Source of the DNA: Actinoplanes sichuanensis
GTDB taxonomy: Bacteria; Actinomycetota; Actinomycetes; Mycobacteriales; Micromonosporaceae
NCBI RefSeq assembly: GCF_033097365.1
Contig: NZ_AP028461.1
Location: 7,130,001-7,194,000, forward strand
Direction of reading: 5' to 3'
DNA length: 64,000 nucleotides
This document shows positions 8,188 to 17,589 of this stretch, piece after piece. Below the pieces are notes generated by a model. The model saw only the letters and a program-made list of their open reading frames with translations. It did not search any database and was not told the DNA's origin. The translations under genes and the position numbers were made by a program. Position 1 is the first letter of the stretch, and every line of letters starts with the position of its first letter.

Positions 8188-9426
8188 ATGTATGTGAGTT
8201 TGCGGGACCGGCCCGGAGCCGACTCCGGAAAATCCGGGACCATCCGGCGGGTCTCGTCGACGGTCGTGCTCCTCGGTGTGGTGAGCCTGCTGACCGATGT
8301 GTCGTCGGAGATGGTGGCGTCGGTCCTCCCGCTGTATCTCACCGCCGCGGTCGGGTTGAGCCCGGTCGCGTACGGCTTCCTGGACGGCATGTATCAGGGC
8401 GTCAGCGCCTTCCTGCGGATCGCCGGCGGCTATGCCGGCGACCGCGGCGGCCAGCCCAAGTGGGTGGCGGTTCTCGGTTACGGCGCGTCCGCGATCAGCC
8501 GCATCGCCATGCTCGTGGCGACCGGCTTCGCCGCCATCACCGCGGTGGTGACCGTCGACCGCCTCGGCAAAGGGCTGCGCACCGCGCCCCGGGACGCGTT
8601 GATCGCCGAGGCCTCCGACCCGAAGATGCTCGGCCGCGCGTTCGGTGTGCACCGCACGCTGGACACGATCGGTGCCGCGCTCGGCCCGCTGGTGGCGTTC
8701 GCGCTGCTCGCCGCCGTCCCGGGTAGTTACGACTCGATCTGGGTGGTGTCGTTCGCGTTCGCCATCGTCGGCGTCGCGGTGCTGGTCCTGTTCGTGCCGA
8801 ATCTGCGCACCGCCGCCGGTTCGGCCCGGATCGGTCTGCGACGCACGTTCCGGGCGGTGTCCGGCCGCAGGCTGCGCCGCCCACTGATCGCGGCCGGGGT
8901 GCTCGGCCTGCTGACCATCGGCGACGGGTTCCTCTACCTGTCGCTGCAGGAGCGCGACGACTTCGCCGCCGTCTACTTCCCGCTGCTCTACGTCGGTACG
9001 AACATCGCGTACCTGGCGCTCGCCGTGCCTCTGGGCCGGCTGGCCGACCGGGTGGGCCGGGCCCGGGTGCTGATCGCCGGACACGGCGCGCTGCTCGCCG
9101 GTTACCTGGTCGCCGCGTTGCCGGCCGGTGGGCTCGGGCTGACCCTGGTCGTCCTGCTGCTGCTCGGCGTCTTCTACGCGGCCACCGACGGGGTCCTGCC
9201 CGCCCTGGTCAGCCGCCTGGTGCCGGACGAGGCGCGGGGCAGCGGCATCGCCGCGGCGCAGACCGTCGTGGCGCTGGCCCGGTTCGCCTCGTCGCTGGCC
9301 TTCGGTCTGCTCTGGAGCCTGCAGGGCCCGAGCTGGTCGCTGCTGCTCTTCGCCGGTCTGTTGACGGCCGCGATACCCGCGGTGGCGTGGCTGCTGCGCG
9401 GCGTCGACGCCGAGGCGACCGCGTGA
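8188..9426 (+). CDS. MFS transporter
   Basis: 412 residues with about 12 hydrophobic segments. ATG 8188 was chosen because it follows an AGGAAG ribosome site; the open frame to 7930 is a shadow of the acyltransferase gene. The loop LGKGLRTAPRDALIAE and the DRVGRARVL loop between helices are MFS-A/B-type motifs. LLTDVSSEM near the first helix recalls a family of uncharacterised actinobacterial MFS proteins. Substrate unknown. In this position it could move a sugar precursor or acyl donor; no Wzx-type flippase is seen in the window. Confidence 0.85.
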   Translation: MYVSLRDRPGADSGKSGTIRRVSSTVVLLGVVSLLTDVSSEMVASVLPLYLTAAVGLSPVAYGFLDGMYQGVSAFLRIAGGYAGDRGGQPKWVAVLGYGASAISRIAMLVATGFAAITAVVTVDRLGKGLRTAPRDALIAEASDPKMLGRAFGVHRTLDTIGAALGPLVAFALLAAVPGSYDSIWVVSFAFAIVGVAVLVLFVPNLRTAAGSARIGLRRTFRAVSGRRLRRPLIAAGVLGLLTIGDGFLYLSLQERDDFAAVYFPLLYVGTNIAYLALAVPLGRLADRVGRARVLIAGHGALLAGYLVAALPAGGLGLTLVVLLLLGVFYAATDGVLPALVSRLVPDEARGSGIAAAQTVVALARFASSLAFGLLWSLQGPSWSLLLFAGLLTAAIPAVAWLLRGVDAEATA

Positions 9427-10442
9427 GCGGCCGCAATCGTGTCATCGCGCTCGTCGCCGTCCTGCTGGCAGCCCTGATCGGTGCCGGCGGATACGTCTGG
9501 AACGTCCGGAAGAGTCAGGCCGAGACGCTCGCCTCGGCACCGCCGGTCGACCAGGGCGGTGATCTGCAGTCACTGCGTACCCAGCCGCACATCGTGTTCC
9601 GCAGCAACGCCCTCGGGGAGACCTACGGCCGGGTGGCGGTGGTCCCGCTCAGTGCGCCGAACGGGCCGCGGGCGTTCACCCCGGCCTCCTGCGAGCGGGT
9701 GTACGCCACGTCGGCCGACACGATCTGCCTGTCCGCCCAGCGTGGACTGGTCACCACCTATCAGTCACGGCTGCTGGACGCCGGCTGGAACGAGGCCCGC
9801 GAACTGCCGCTGACCGGGCTGCCGAGCCGCGCCCGCCTGTCCCGGGACGGCTCGCTGGTCGCCACCACGACGTTCGTCTACGGCGACTCCTACGCCAACC
9901 CCGGCCAGTTCTCCACCCGGACGGTGGTGACCCGCACCGACGGTGAGGTGGTCGGCGACATCGAGAAGTTCAAGCTGGTCGTGGACGGCAAAGTGATCAC
10001 CGCCTCGGACAAGAACCTGTGGGGCGTCACGTTCGCCGACGACAACGACCGCTTCTTCGCCACGGCCGCGTCCGGCGGGAAGACCTGGCTCGTCGAAGGC
10101 AGCCTGCAAGCACGCACGGTCACCTCGATCCGCGGTGACGTGGAATGCCCGTCGCTCTCGCCGGACAAGACCCGGATCGCCTTCAAGAAGCACGGCGACC
10201 TGCCCGCCGGTAAGTGGCGGCTGGCTGTTTACAATCTCCGGACCGGAACGGAGATCGAACTGGCCGAAACACGCAGCATCGACGACCAGGCCGAGTGGCT
10301 GGACGACTCGACCATCCTTTACGGCCTGTCACACAATACTGACGGTTCGGCGTCGAGTGATGTCTGGAAAGTGCCCGCCGACGGGTCCGGAAAGCCGGAA
10401 GTACTGATCAGTGACGCGTGGTCACCGGCGGTCGTCCGATGA
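9423..10442 (+). CDS. Membrane-anchored TolB-like beta-propeller protein
   Basis: 339 residues from a GTG overlapping the MFS stop. One N-terminal hydrophobic helix (about residues 6-26, VIALVAVLLAALIGAGGYVW) anchors an extracytoplasmic domain. Its repeats (ARLSRDGSLVATTTFV, CPSLSPDKTRIAFKK, AEWLDDSTILYG) are typical of TolB/WD40-like propeller blades. No catalytic residues are recognisable. The coupling to the MFS gene suggests a partner or surface-sensing role, which is inference. Confidence 0.72.
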   Translation: MSGRNRVIALVAVLLAALIGAGGYVWNVRKSQAETLASAPPVDQGGDLQSLRTQPHIVFRSNALGETYGRVAVVPLSAPNGPRAFTPASCERVYATSADTICLSAQRGLVTTYQSRLLDAGWNEARELPLTGLPSRARLSRDGSLVATTTFVYGDSYANPGQFSTRTVVTRTDGEVVGDIEKFKLVVDGKVITASDKNLWGVTFADDNDRFFATAASGGKTWLVEGSLQARTVTSIRGDVECPSLSPDKTRIAFKKHGDLPAGKWRLAVYNLRTGTEIELAETRSIDDQAEWLDDSTILYGLSHNTDGSASSDVWKVPADGSGKPEVLISDAWSPAVVR

Positions 10443-10632
10443 GGTGAGGGGCCCTTTGTGCGATGCGGTCCAGCCGAACGGATGATCAACAACGACCAGG
10501 CGGCGGCCACATCGAAAGCCCTCACCGATGCCTTAACGGCGCTTGATCTCCTATTTTCACACTGCACATCCGGGCTCTCACCGGCGAATCGTGCGAGTTG
10601 ATTCCCTTTGGAAAGGTTGGTGTCCGGCAGAA

Positions 10633-13600
10633 ATGGACAAACAAGGGGCGGAGCCGGTGGCACCAGGGGCGGCCGGCCCCCCGATGCCACAGATAACGCG
10701 CTGGATACGCCGGATCAGCCAACAGCCCCGGCGTTCCCTCGTCGGCGCCTTCGTCGCCGTGACACTGGTCGCCGCGTCACTGGTCGGCGGCTCGACGCCC
10801 GCCGCCGCGGAGACGTGCGGCGACAATCCGATCGTCTGTGAGAACGCTCTGGACGGCAGCCCGTCCTCGGAGTGGGAGATCAGCGGCGCCGGTGATCACA
10901 CGATCCAGGGCTTCGCCGCCGACATCAGCGTGAACGCGGGCCAGCGGATCGACTTCAAGATCAAGACTGAGGCCTCCGCGTACTCGATCAAGGTGTACCG
11001 CCTCGGCTGGTACGACGGCGACGGCGCCCGGTTCATCACCGACGTCGACCCGACCTCGTACGACCCGCAGCCGGAGAACTGCATCACCGACGAGGACCTC
11101 CAGCTGCTCGACTGCGGCAACTGGCACGTGTCGGCGCACTGGAACGTCCCGACCACGCAGGTGTCCGGCATCTACGTCGCCCGGCTCAAGCGCACGGACA
11201 TCACCACCACCGAGGCCAGCCATATCACCTTCGTGGTGCGCAACGACAACAGCCACTCGGACCTGTACTTCAAGACCTCGGACGCGACCTGGCAGGCGTA
11301 CAACCTGTACGGCGGCGCCGACTTCTACCAGGCGCCGGTCAACGGCCGGGCCCTGAAGATCAGCTACAACCGGCCGTTCGCGACCCGCGGCTCGGACCAC
11401 GGCCGCGACTTCCTGTTCAGCAACGAGTACCCGATGCTGCGGTTCCTGGAGCGCAACGGGTACGACATGAGCTACACGACGGACGTCGACACCGACCGGC
11501 ACGGCGAGCTGATCAAGAACCACAAGACGTTCCTCTCCGTCGGTCACGACGAGTACTGGTCCGGTGCGCAGCGCGCGCATGTCGAGGCCGCCCGCGACGC
11601 CGGGGTGAACCTGGCGTTCTTCAGCGGCAACGAGGTCTACTGGCGGACCCGCTGGGAGACCAGCAAGGACGGTTCGGGTACGCCGTACCGCACGCTGGTC
11701 TGCTACAAGGAGACCTGGGGCAAGGCGAAGATCGACGACACCACCCCGGAGTGGACCGGCACCTGGCGTGACCCGCGGTTCGCCACCCAGGAACAGGGCG
11801 CCGGCCTGCCGGAGAACGCACTGACCGGCACCCTGTACATGGCCAACTACACCGACCTGGCCCTGCAGGTGCCGGCCGCACAGGGCAAGCTGCGGCTGTG
11901 GCGCAACACAGGGCTGGAGGACATGGCCGCCAACACGACGGCCACCCTGGCACCGCACACCATCGGTTACGAGTCGGACGAGGACATCGACAACGGCTTC
12001 CGACCGGCGGGCCTGATCCGGCTGTCCACCACGACCGGGCCGACCCCGGAGTACCTGCAGGACTTCGGCAACGTCACGCTGGCCGGCACCACCACGCACC
12101 ACCTGACGCTGTACAAGGCCGAAAGCGGCGCCCTGGTCTTCGGTGCGGGCACCGTGCAGTGGGCCTGGGGTCTGGACCAGAAGCACGACGGCGTGGACCC
12201 GCAGCCGGCCGACGAGAAGATGCAGCAGGCGACCGTCAACATCCTCGCCGACATGGGCAACCAGCCCGCGACGCGGATGAGCAACCTGGACGCGGCCGTC
12301 GCGTCCAACGACACGCAGGCGCCGACCGTGACCATCACGAGCCCGGCGAACAACGCGAAGGTGACGAACGGCTCGCAGGTCACCCTGCAGGGCACCGCCA
12401 CCGACGCGGGCGGCGGCAAGGTCGCCGGTGTCGAGGTCTCCACCGACTCGGGCTCCACCTGGCACCCGGCCGACGGGACCACGTCCTGGTCGTACAGCTT
12501 CTACACCAGCGGCGCCGGACTGCAGGCGGTCCGGGTGCGCGGCATCGACGACAGCGCCAACATCCAGGAGCCGTCGACGGTCGTGAACCTGAAGCTGACC
12601 GGCCCGACCACGATCTTCGGCAACAAGGTGCCGGAGAACCCGGCGGCCGACGACGACAGCGCGATCGAGCCGGGCATCCGGTTCAAGGCCACCGACGACG
12701 GCTACATCACCGGCATCCGCTTCTACAAGGGCGCCGGCAACACCGGCTCGCACGTCGGCAGCCTCTGGTCGGCCGACGGCGACCGGCTCGCCACCGGCAC
12801 GTTCGCCAACGAGTCGAGTGCGGGCTGGCAGAAGCTGACCTTCGCGAATCCCGAGCGGATCAGCAAGAACACGGTGTACGTGGCCTCGTACACCGCCCCC
12901 AACGGGCACTACGCGGCCGACGGCTCGGCGTTCAGCCTGGCCGGGGTGGACTCGTCGCCGCTCAACGCACCGAAGTCCACGCTCACCCAGGGCAACGGCG
13001 TGTACGCGTACAACGCGGGTTTCCCGACCCACTCGTACGGTGACACGAACTACTACGTGGACGTCATGTTCGTCTCCAGCGACAAGGGCGCGCCGTCACC
13101 GGTGTCGCTCTCGCCGGTGGCCGGCGCCACGGTCGTCCCGCTCAGCGCGGAGCCGTCGGTGAAGTTCAGCCGGCCGCTCGACCACGACTCGATCGAGTTC
13201 GGTCTGAAGTCCGCCGCGGGCGTCGCGGTGCCCGGTGGGTTCTCCTACGACGCGGACGACCGGCGGGTCACGTTCTCGCCGAGCGTCCCGCTGGAGGCCT
13301 CCACCAAGTACACCGCGACCGTGCTGGCCAGCGACACCGGTGGCACGCCGAGCGACGAGCCGACGGTGTGGTCGTTCACCACGGACTCCACCTCGCAGAT
13401 CGCCACGCTGTTCGCCGACGACGCCACCCCGCAGATCGCCGCCGACAGTGACAACAGCGCGATCGAGCTGGGCGTGAAGTTCATCCCCGCCAAGGACGGC
13501 AAGGTGCTCGGGGTGCGCTTCTGGCAGGGCCCGGGCAACGGTGGCACGCACACCGGCACCCTGTGGTCACCGACCGGCGGCGTCATGGCGCGGGCCACGT

Positions 13601-14415
13601 TCTCCGGTGAGACCGGGTCCGGATGGCAGAGTGTCCGGTTCGACTCGTCGGTCGCGGTGACCGCCGGGACGACGTACACGGTGTCGTACTACGCGCCGAA
13701 CGGTCACTACTCGGCCACACCCGGGTTCTTCAGCTCGCTCTGGACCCGGGGACCGCTGAGCACACCGGCGACGACCGCCAACGGCGTCTACCGGTACGGG
13801 ACGAACGGCTACCCGACCAGCTCGTACGGTTCGACCAACTACTGGGTGGACGCGCTGTTCGTGGCCGACACCACCGGCGACCCGGACCCGGATCCCGACC
13901 CGGACCCGAGCCCGAGTCCGACCCCCACCACGCCGCCGGACGGCAGCACGGTCGGGATCTTCACGGCGGACGCCACTCCGGACCACGCCAACTGGGACGA
14001 CAACGACTCCATCACGGTGGGTGTCAAGTTCACCTCGGACGTGGCCGGCAAGGTGACCGGAATGCGGTTCTACAAGGGCCCGCAGAACACCGGCATCCAC
14101 ACCGGAACGCTCTACAACAGCGCCGGCGCACCCGTCGCCAGCGCACCGTTCACGAGCGAGACGGCGTCCGGATGGCAGAGCGTGACGTTCAGCCCGGCGG
14201 TCGACATCACTCCCGGTGAGACGTACACGGTCGCCTATTGGTCCTCCGCGGGCAAGTACGCGGTGAACCTCAACCAGTTCGCCTCGCAGGGCTTCGACAC
14301 GCCTCCGCTGCACGTGGAGACCCGTGGCGGCGTGTACCGGCCGGGCGACGGGTTCCCCGCAACGATCACGAACCACAACTTCTGGGTGGACGTGCGGTTC
14401 AAGCCGAACAGCTGA
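10633..14415 (+). CDS. Giant secreted protein: N,N-dimethylformamidase-beta-like domain + Ig + three DUF4082 modules
   Basis: 1260 residues from ATG 10633 (ATG 10684 is equally possible; neither has a clear ribosome site). A signal peptide ends near STPAAAET. Residues about 60-550 resemble the N,N-dimethylformamidase beta-subunit C-terminal domain, with KTSDATWQAYNLYGG, FLSVGHDEYWSGAQR and NLAFFSGNEVYWRTRWE. An Ig-like domain follows (about 560-655), then DUF4082 modules at about 659-816, 923-1080 and 1107-1260, an Ig-like insert between the first two, and an Asp-Pro linker (PDPDPDPDPSPSPTP). Likely secreted and glycan-associated; enzymatic activity is unproven. A perfect hairpin terminator follows. 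Confidence 0.85.
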   Translation: MDKQGAEPVAPGAAGPPMPQITRWIRRISQQPRRSLVGAFVAVTLVAASLVGGSTPAAAETCGDNPIVCENALDGSPSSEWEISGAGDHTIQGFAADISVNAGQRIDFKIKTEASAYSIKVYRLGWYDGDGARFITDVDPTSYDPQPENCITDEDLQLLDCGNWHVSAHWNVPTTQVSGIYVARLKRTDITTTEASHITFVVRNDNSHSDLYFKTSDATWQAYNLYGGADFYQAPVNGRALKISYNRPFATRGSDHGRDFLFSNEYPMLRFLERNGYDMSYTTDVDTDRHGELIKNHKTFLSVGHDEYWSGAQRAHVEAARDAGVNLAFFSGNEVYWRTRWETSKDGSGTPYRTLVCYKETWGKAKIDDTTPEWTGTWRDPRFATQEQGAGLPENALTGTLYMANYTDLALQVPAAQGKLRLWRNTGLEDMAANTTATLAPHTIGYESDEDIDNGFRPAGLIRLSTTTGPTPEYLQDFGNVTLAGTTTHHLTLYKAESGALVFGAGTVQWAWGLDQKHDGVDPQPADEKMQQATVNILADMGNQPATRMSNLDAAVASNDTQAPTVTITSPANNAKVTNGSQVTLQGTATDAGGGKVAGVEVSTDSGSTWHPADGTTSWSYSFYTSGAGLQAVRVRGIDDSANIQEPSTVVNLKLTGPTTIFGNKVPENPAADDDSAIEPGIRFKATDDGYITGIRFYKGAGNTGSHVGSLWSADGDRLATGTFANESSAGWQKLTFANPERISKNTVYVASYTAPNGHYAADGSAFSLAGVDSSPLNAPKSTLTQGNGVYAYNAGFPTHSYGDTNYYVDVMFVSSDKGAPSPVSLSPVAGATVVPLSAEPSVKFSRPLDHDSIEFGLKSAAGVAVPGGFSYDADDRRVTFSPSVPLEASTKYTATVLASDTGGTPSDEPTVWSFTTDSTSQIATLFADDATPQIAADSDNSAIELGVKFIPAKDGKVLGVRFWQGPGNGGTHTGTLWSPTGGVMARATFSGETGSGWQSVRFDSSVAVTAGTTYTVSYYAPNGHYSATPGFFSSLWTRGPLSTPATTANGVYRYGTNGYPTSSYGSTNYWVDALFVADTTGDPDPDPDPDPSPSPTPTTPPDGSTVGIFTADATPDHANWDDNDSITVGVKFTSDVAGKVTGMRFYKGPQNTGIHTGTLYNSAGAPVASAPFTSETASGWQSVTFSPAVDITPGETYTVAYWSSAGKYAVNLNQFASQGFDTPPLHVETRGGVYRPGDGFPATITNHNFWVDVRFKPNS

Positions 14416-14428
14416 TCGGCTGACCACG

Positions 14429-14462
14429 GAGAAGGCCCTCACCGAAAGGTGAGGGCCTTCTC
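14429..14462. terminator. Perfect 15-bp hairpin terminator between convergent genes
   Basis: A 15-bp perfect stem (GAGAAGGCCCTCACC with its complement) closed by a GAAA tetraloop. It sits between the DUF4082 gene ending at 14415 and the ACP gene ending at 14495, so it can serve both strands. The T tract is weak, as is common in actinobacteria. Confidence 0.88.
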
Positions 14463-14494
14463 TCGTGTCACCGACTTCGTGTCGGCGGCGGAAC

Positions 14495-14752
14495 TCAGAG
14501 CTTGGAGTCGATCAACCCGGCGAGGGACTCGAGGGTCTCGAACACGTCGGCGGTCACCTCGTCGTCGTCGATCGTCACGCCGAACCGCTCCTCGAGGGCG
14601 GCGACCAGCTCCAGCACCGCCATCGAGTCCAGCTCGGGCAGGTTGCCGAGGAGCTGGGTGCCGGCGTCGATCGTCGCGGCGCGGTCCTCGATGCCGAGGA
14701 CGGACACCAGCACCGCCTTGACGTCGTCGATCGTGGTACCGGTCAGGGCCAT
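14495..14752 (-). CDS. Acyl carrier protein
   Basis: 85-residue carrier protein with the phosphopantetheine site DSMAV (Ser43) after LLGNLPEL, a helix II of normal length, and VTIDDDEVTADVFETLESL before helix IV. A strong GGAGG ribosome site precedes the ATG. It is the last gene of an operon with the decarboxylase and AMP ligase upstream. Stand-alone ACPs with these two partners recur in exosortase/EPS loci of Gram-negatives; here it probably carries the activated acid. Confidence 0.92.
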   Translation of the reverse strand: MALTGTTIDDVKAVLVSVLGIEDRAATIDAGTQLLGNLPELDSMAVLELVAALEERFGVTIDDDEVTADVFETLESLAGLIDSKL

Positions 14753-14772
14753 CTACTTACCTCCGGAGAGTG

Positions 14773-15996
14773 TCACAGGAGCACCTCGGCGGGCGCCGGG
14801 TGGCTCAGGAAAGCGGTGGGGCTGGCGGTCAGACCGTACGCCCCGGCCTGGTAGAGGACGACCAGGTCCCCCACGCCGGCCTCGGGCAGGGTCACGTTGT
14901 CGCCCAGCAGGTCGAGCGGGGTGCAGAGGCAGCCGACCACGGTGACCTGTTCGGCCGGCTCCCGGTCGATCCGGTTGGCGACCGCGATCGGGTAGTTACG
15001 GCGGATCACCTGACCGAAGTTGCCGGACGCGGCGAGCTGGTGGTGCAGGCCGCCGTCGACGACCAGGTAGGTCTTGCCGCGCGACTCCTTGCGGTCGATG
15101 ACGCGGGTCACGTACACCCCGGCCTCGCCGACCAGGAACCGGCCCAGCTCGGTCACCACCCGCGTCTCCGGCAGGCGCGGCCGCACCTCGTCGCGCATCA
15201 GCGTGGCGAGGTTCTCGCCGATCACTTCAAGATCAAGAGCAACGTCCTTCTCGGTGTACGGGATACCGAACCCGCCACCGAGGTTGAGGTACCGGACCGG
15301 TGCCACCGCGTCCTCGGCGAGCCGTAGCAGCAGCTCGACGGTCCGCCGTTGCGCCTCGGCGATGATGTCCGCCTTCAGGTTCTGCGACCCGGCGAAGCAG
15401 TGGAAGCCGAGCACGTCGAGGTCGGTGCTCGCCAGCTCCTTGAGCAGCGCGGGAACCCGCTCCGCGTCGACCCCGAACTGCTGCGGCCCGCCGCCCATCC
15501 GCATGCCCGAGCCCTTGACCGAGAAATCCGGGTTGACCCGCACCGCGACCCGCGGCCGGATGCCCAGCTCCGAGCCGATCCGGGCGACCCGGGCCGCCTC
15601 GTTCTCCGACTCCAGCTCGATCGTCACGCCGGCCGCGACCGCCTGCCGCAACTCGGCGTCGGTCTTTCCGGGCCCGGCGAAGCTGATCCGGTTCGACGGC
15701 ATCGTGGTGTCCAGCGCGACGCCCATCTCGATCGACGAGGCGACGTCGAACGAGTCGACCAGCCCACTCATGTGCTGCACGACGGCCGGCATCGGGTTCG
15801 CCTTGATCGCGTAGCTGAGCTGCAGGTCGGCCGGCAGGTGCCGGCGCAGCAAGGCGACCCGCTCGGTGAGCAGCCGCCGGTCGTAGGCGAAGAACGGGGT
15901 GCTGCCGACCCGTGCGGCGAGTCGGGACACCGGCACTCCGCCGACCGCGAGCTCGCCGTCGATCTGCTCGAAGCCCCTGGCCGATGACTCGCTCAT
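14773..15996 (-). CDS. PLP-dependent fold-III decarboxylase (EPS/exosortase-associated type)
   Basis: 407 residues of the alanine-racemase/DAP-decarboxylase fold. The PLP lysine is K65 in SYAIKANPMPAV. The sequence also has GGGFGIPY for phosphate binding, and CLCTPLDLL with YQAGAYGLTAS from the C-terminal beta domain. It differs from lysA in several signature stretches and matches better the exosortase-system-associated branch, which is encoded beside an AMP ligase and an ACP. ATGA overlap with the ligase upstream and a GGAGG ribosome site. Likely decarboxylates an amino acid, possibly while carrier-bound (inference). Confidence 0.87.
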   Translation of the reverse strand: MSESSARGFEQIDGELAVGGVPVSRLAARVGSTPFFAYDRRLLTERVALLRRHLPADLQLSYAIKANPMPAVVQHMSGLVDSFDVASSIEMGVALDTTMPSNRISFAGPGKTDAELRQAVAAGVTIELESENEAARVARIGSELGIRPRVAVRVNPDFSVKGSGMRMGGGPQQFGVDAERVPALLKELASTDLDVLGFHCFAGSQNLKADIIAEAQRRTVELLLRLAEDAVAPVRYLNLGGGFGIPYTEKDVALDLEVIGENLATLMRDEVRPRLPETRVVTELGRFLVGEAGVYVTRVIDRKESRGKTYLVVDGGLHHQLAASGNFGQVIRRNYPIAVANRIDREPAEQVTVVGCLCTPLDLLGDNVTLPEAGVGDLVVLYQAGAYGLTASPTAFLSHPAPAEVLL

Positions 15997-17543
15997 GCGG
16001 AGACCTCCGAGCGGATCAGGTTGCGGTCGAACTTGCCGTTCGGCGAGCGCGGTAGCTCGGGCCGGACCAGCACGTCCTTGGGCAGCATGTAGAGCGGCAG
16101 GTCCTTCTTGAGGGCCGCCCGCAGCGCGTCGACGTCGAGCTCACCGGCGGCCGGGCTGACGACCAGCACGATCTTCTGACCCAGCTTGGGGTCGGGCAGG
16201 CCGAGCGCCACGGCGTCGCGGACCAGGCCGGTGCCGTAGACGATCTCCTCGATCTCGGTCGGGCTCACCCGGTACCCCGAGGTCTTGATCATGTCGTCGG
16301 TGCGGCCCACGAAGTAGAGGAAACCCTCCTCGTCACGGACCACCGAGTCGCCGGAGAAGACCGCCAGCTCGGTGGTGAGCGCGCCCTCCACGCCGGGCAG
16401 CGGCTTGAACCGCTCCGCGGTACGGGCCGGGTCGTTCCAGTAGCCCAGGGCCACCAGCGCGCCACGATGCACCAGCTCGCCCTCCTCGCCCGGGTCGCAG
16501 ACGCTGCCGTCCGGGCGCAGCACGAGGATCTCCGCGTTCGGGATCGCCTTACCGATCGAGTCGGGACGCCGGTCGACCTCGGACGGGTCGAGGTAGGTCG
16601 ATCGGAACGCCTCGGTCAACCCGTACATCAGGAAGGGTTTCGCCTCGGGGAAGATCGACCGCAACCGGTCCAGAGTGGTCTTGGGCATCCGCCCGCCGGT
16701 GTTGGCGAAGTAGCGCAGCCGGCGGCCGGTCTCCTCCGGCCAGTCCTGCTCGACGAGCTGGATCCAGAGCGGCGGTACACAGGTCAGACCGGTGACCCCG
16801 TGCTTGGTGCAGAGCCGCACCACGTCGCGGGGCAACAGGTAGTTGACCAGGACGACGTGCGCGCCGACCGCGAACGACGTGGTGAGCTGGCTGAACCCGG
16901 CGTCGAAGCTGAGCGGCAGAGCGGCCAGCACCACGTCGTCCGGGGTCATCCTCAGGTAGGAGCTGACGCTCTCCGCCCCGGCCAGCATGTTGCGGTGCGA
17001 GAGCACCACACCCTTCGGCTTGCCGGTGCTGCCGGAGGTGTAGAGGATCGCCGCCATGTCGACGTCGATCGCCGGGCTCTCCGGCAGGTCACCGCCGGTG
17101 AGCAGGTCCGCCCAGGCGGTCACCGGGAGACGGCCGCCGGCCCCTCCACCGCCGACCAGGATGATCCGCTCGAGCGACTTGACCTGCTCCAGTTCCTCGC
17201 CGAGTGCCTCCAGCCGCTCGGCGGTGGTGACCAGCACCCGCACGTCGCAGTCGGCGAGGATGTAGGCCACCTGCTTGGCCCGCAGCACCGGGTTGACCGG
17301 GACGAACACGCCGCCCGCGGCCGACGTGGCGAAGATCGCGGTGACCGTCTCGACCCGCTTATCGAGATAGACCGCCACCCGCTCACCGCGCGCGAGACCC
17401 AGCTCGCGCAGCCCGGCGCCGGCGGACCGGACGTCACGCCAGAGGTCGGCGTAGGACAGGGTGTCGTCGCGGTACGTCACAGCCGGGGCGTCGCCGGACC
17501 GGCCGGCCGCGCCGGCCAGCAGGTCATGCAATCGGATGCGCAT
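15993..17543 (-). CDS. AMP-dependent acyl/aminoacyl ligase (EPS cassette)
   Basis: 516 residues of the ANL superfamily: AILYTSGSTGKPKGVV (ATP loop), FLMYGLTEAFRSTY (A5), SGDSVVRDEEGF and VGRTDDMIKTSGYRVSP hinge, and a C-terminal NGKFDRNLI lysine. I chose ATG 17543 over the upstream ATG 17561 because a GAGGGA ribosome site lies 10 bp before it. It likely adenylates the acid loaded on the ACP of this operon. The substrate cannot be predicted by eye. Confidence 0.88.
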   Translation of the reverse strand: MRIRLHDLLAGAAGRSGDAPAVTYRDDTLSYADLWRDVRSAGAGLRELGLARGERVAVYLDKRVETVTAIFATSAAGGVFVPVNPVLRAKQVAYILADCDVRVLVTTAERLEALGEELEQVKSLERIILVGGGGAGGRLPVTAWADLLTGGDLPESPAIDVDMAAILYTSGSTGKPKGVVLSHRNMLAGAESVSSYLRMTPDDVVLAALPLSFDAGFSQLTTSFAVGAHVVLVNYLLPRDVVRLCTKHGVTGLTCVPPLWIQLVEQDWPEETGRRLRYFANTGGRMPKTTLDRLRSIFPEAKPFLMYGLTEAFRSTYLDPSEVDRRPDSIGKAIPNAEILVLRPDGSVCDPGEEGELVHRGALVALGYWNDPARTAERFKPLPGVEGALTTELAVFSGDSVVRDEEGFLYFVGRTDDMIKTSGYRVSPTEIEEIVYGTGLVRDAVALGLPDPKLGQKIVLVVSPAAGELDVDALRAALKKDLPLYMLPKDVLVRPELPRSPNGKFDRNLIRSEVSA

Positions 17544-17589
17544 CTGTTGGGTTTCCCTCATCGGTGTGTCGGTGGTACGTCGGCTGCCG

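Noticed and set aside
8188..9426. MFS protein as the missing Wzx flippase
   Set aside because: Its loop motifs (LGKGLRTAPRD, DRVGRARVL) are MFS-type, and Wzx belongs to the MOP superfamily.
10777..13032. Long minus-strand open frame of 751 codons
   Set aside because: It lies antisense to the well-supported secreted-protein gene, has Arg/Gly/Val-rich low-complexity content, and no recognisable motif. Such shadows are normal at this GC content.
14773..15996. lysA (diaminopimelate decarboxylase)
   Set aside because: The fold is the same, but the neighbours (ACP, AMP ligase) and divergent signatures fit the EPS-associated branch; no lysine-pathway gene is adjacent.
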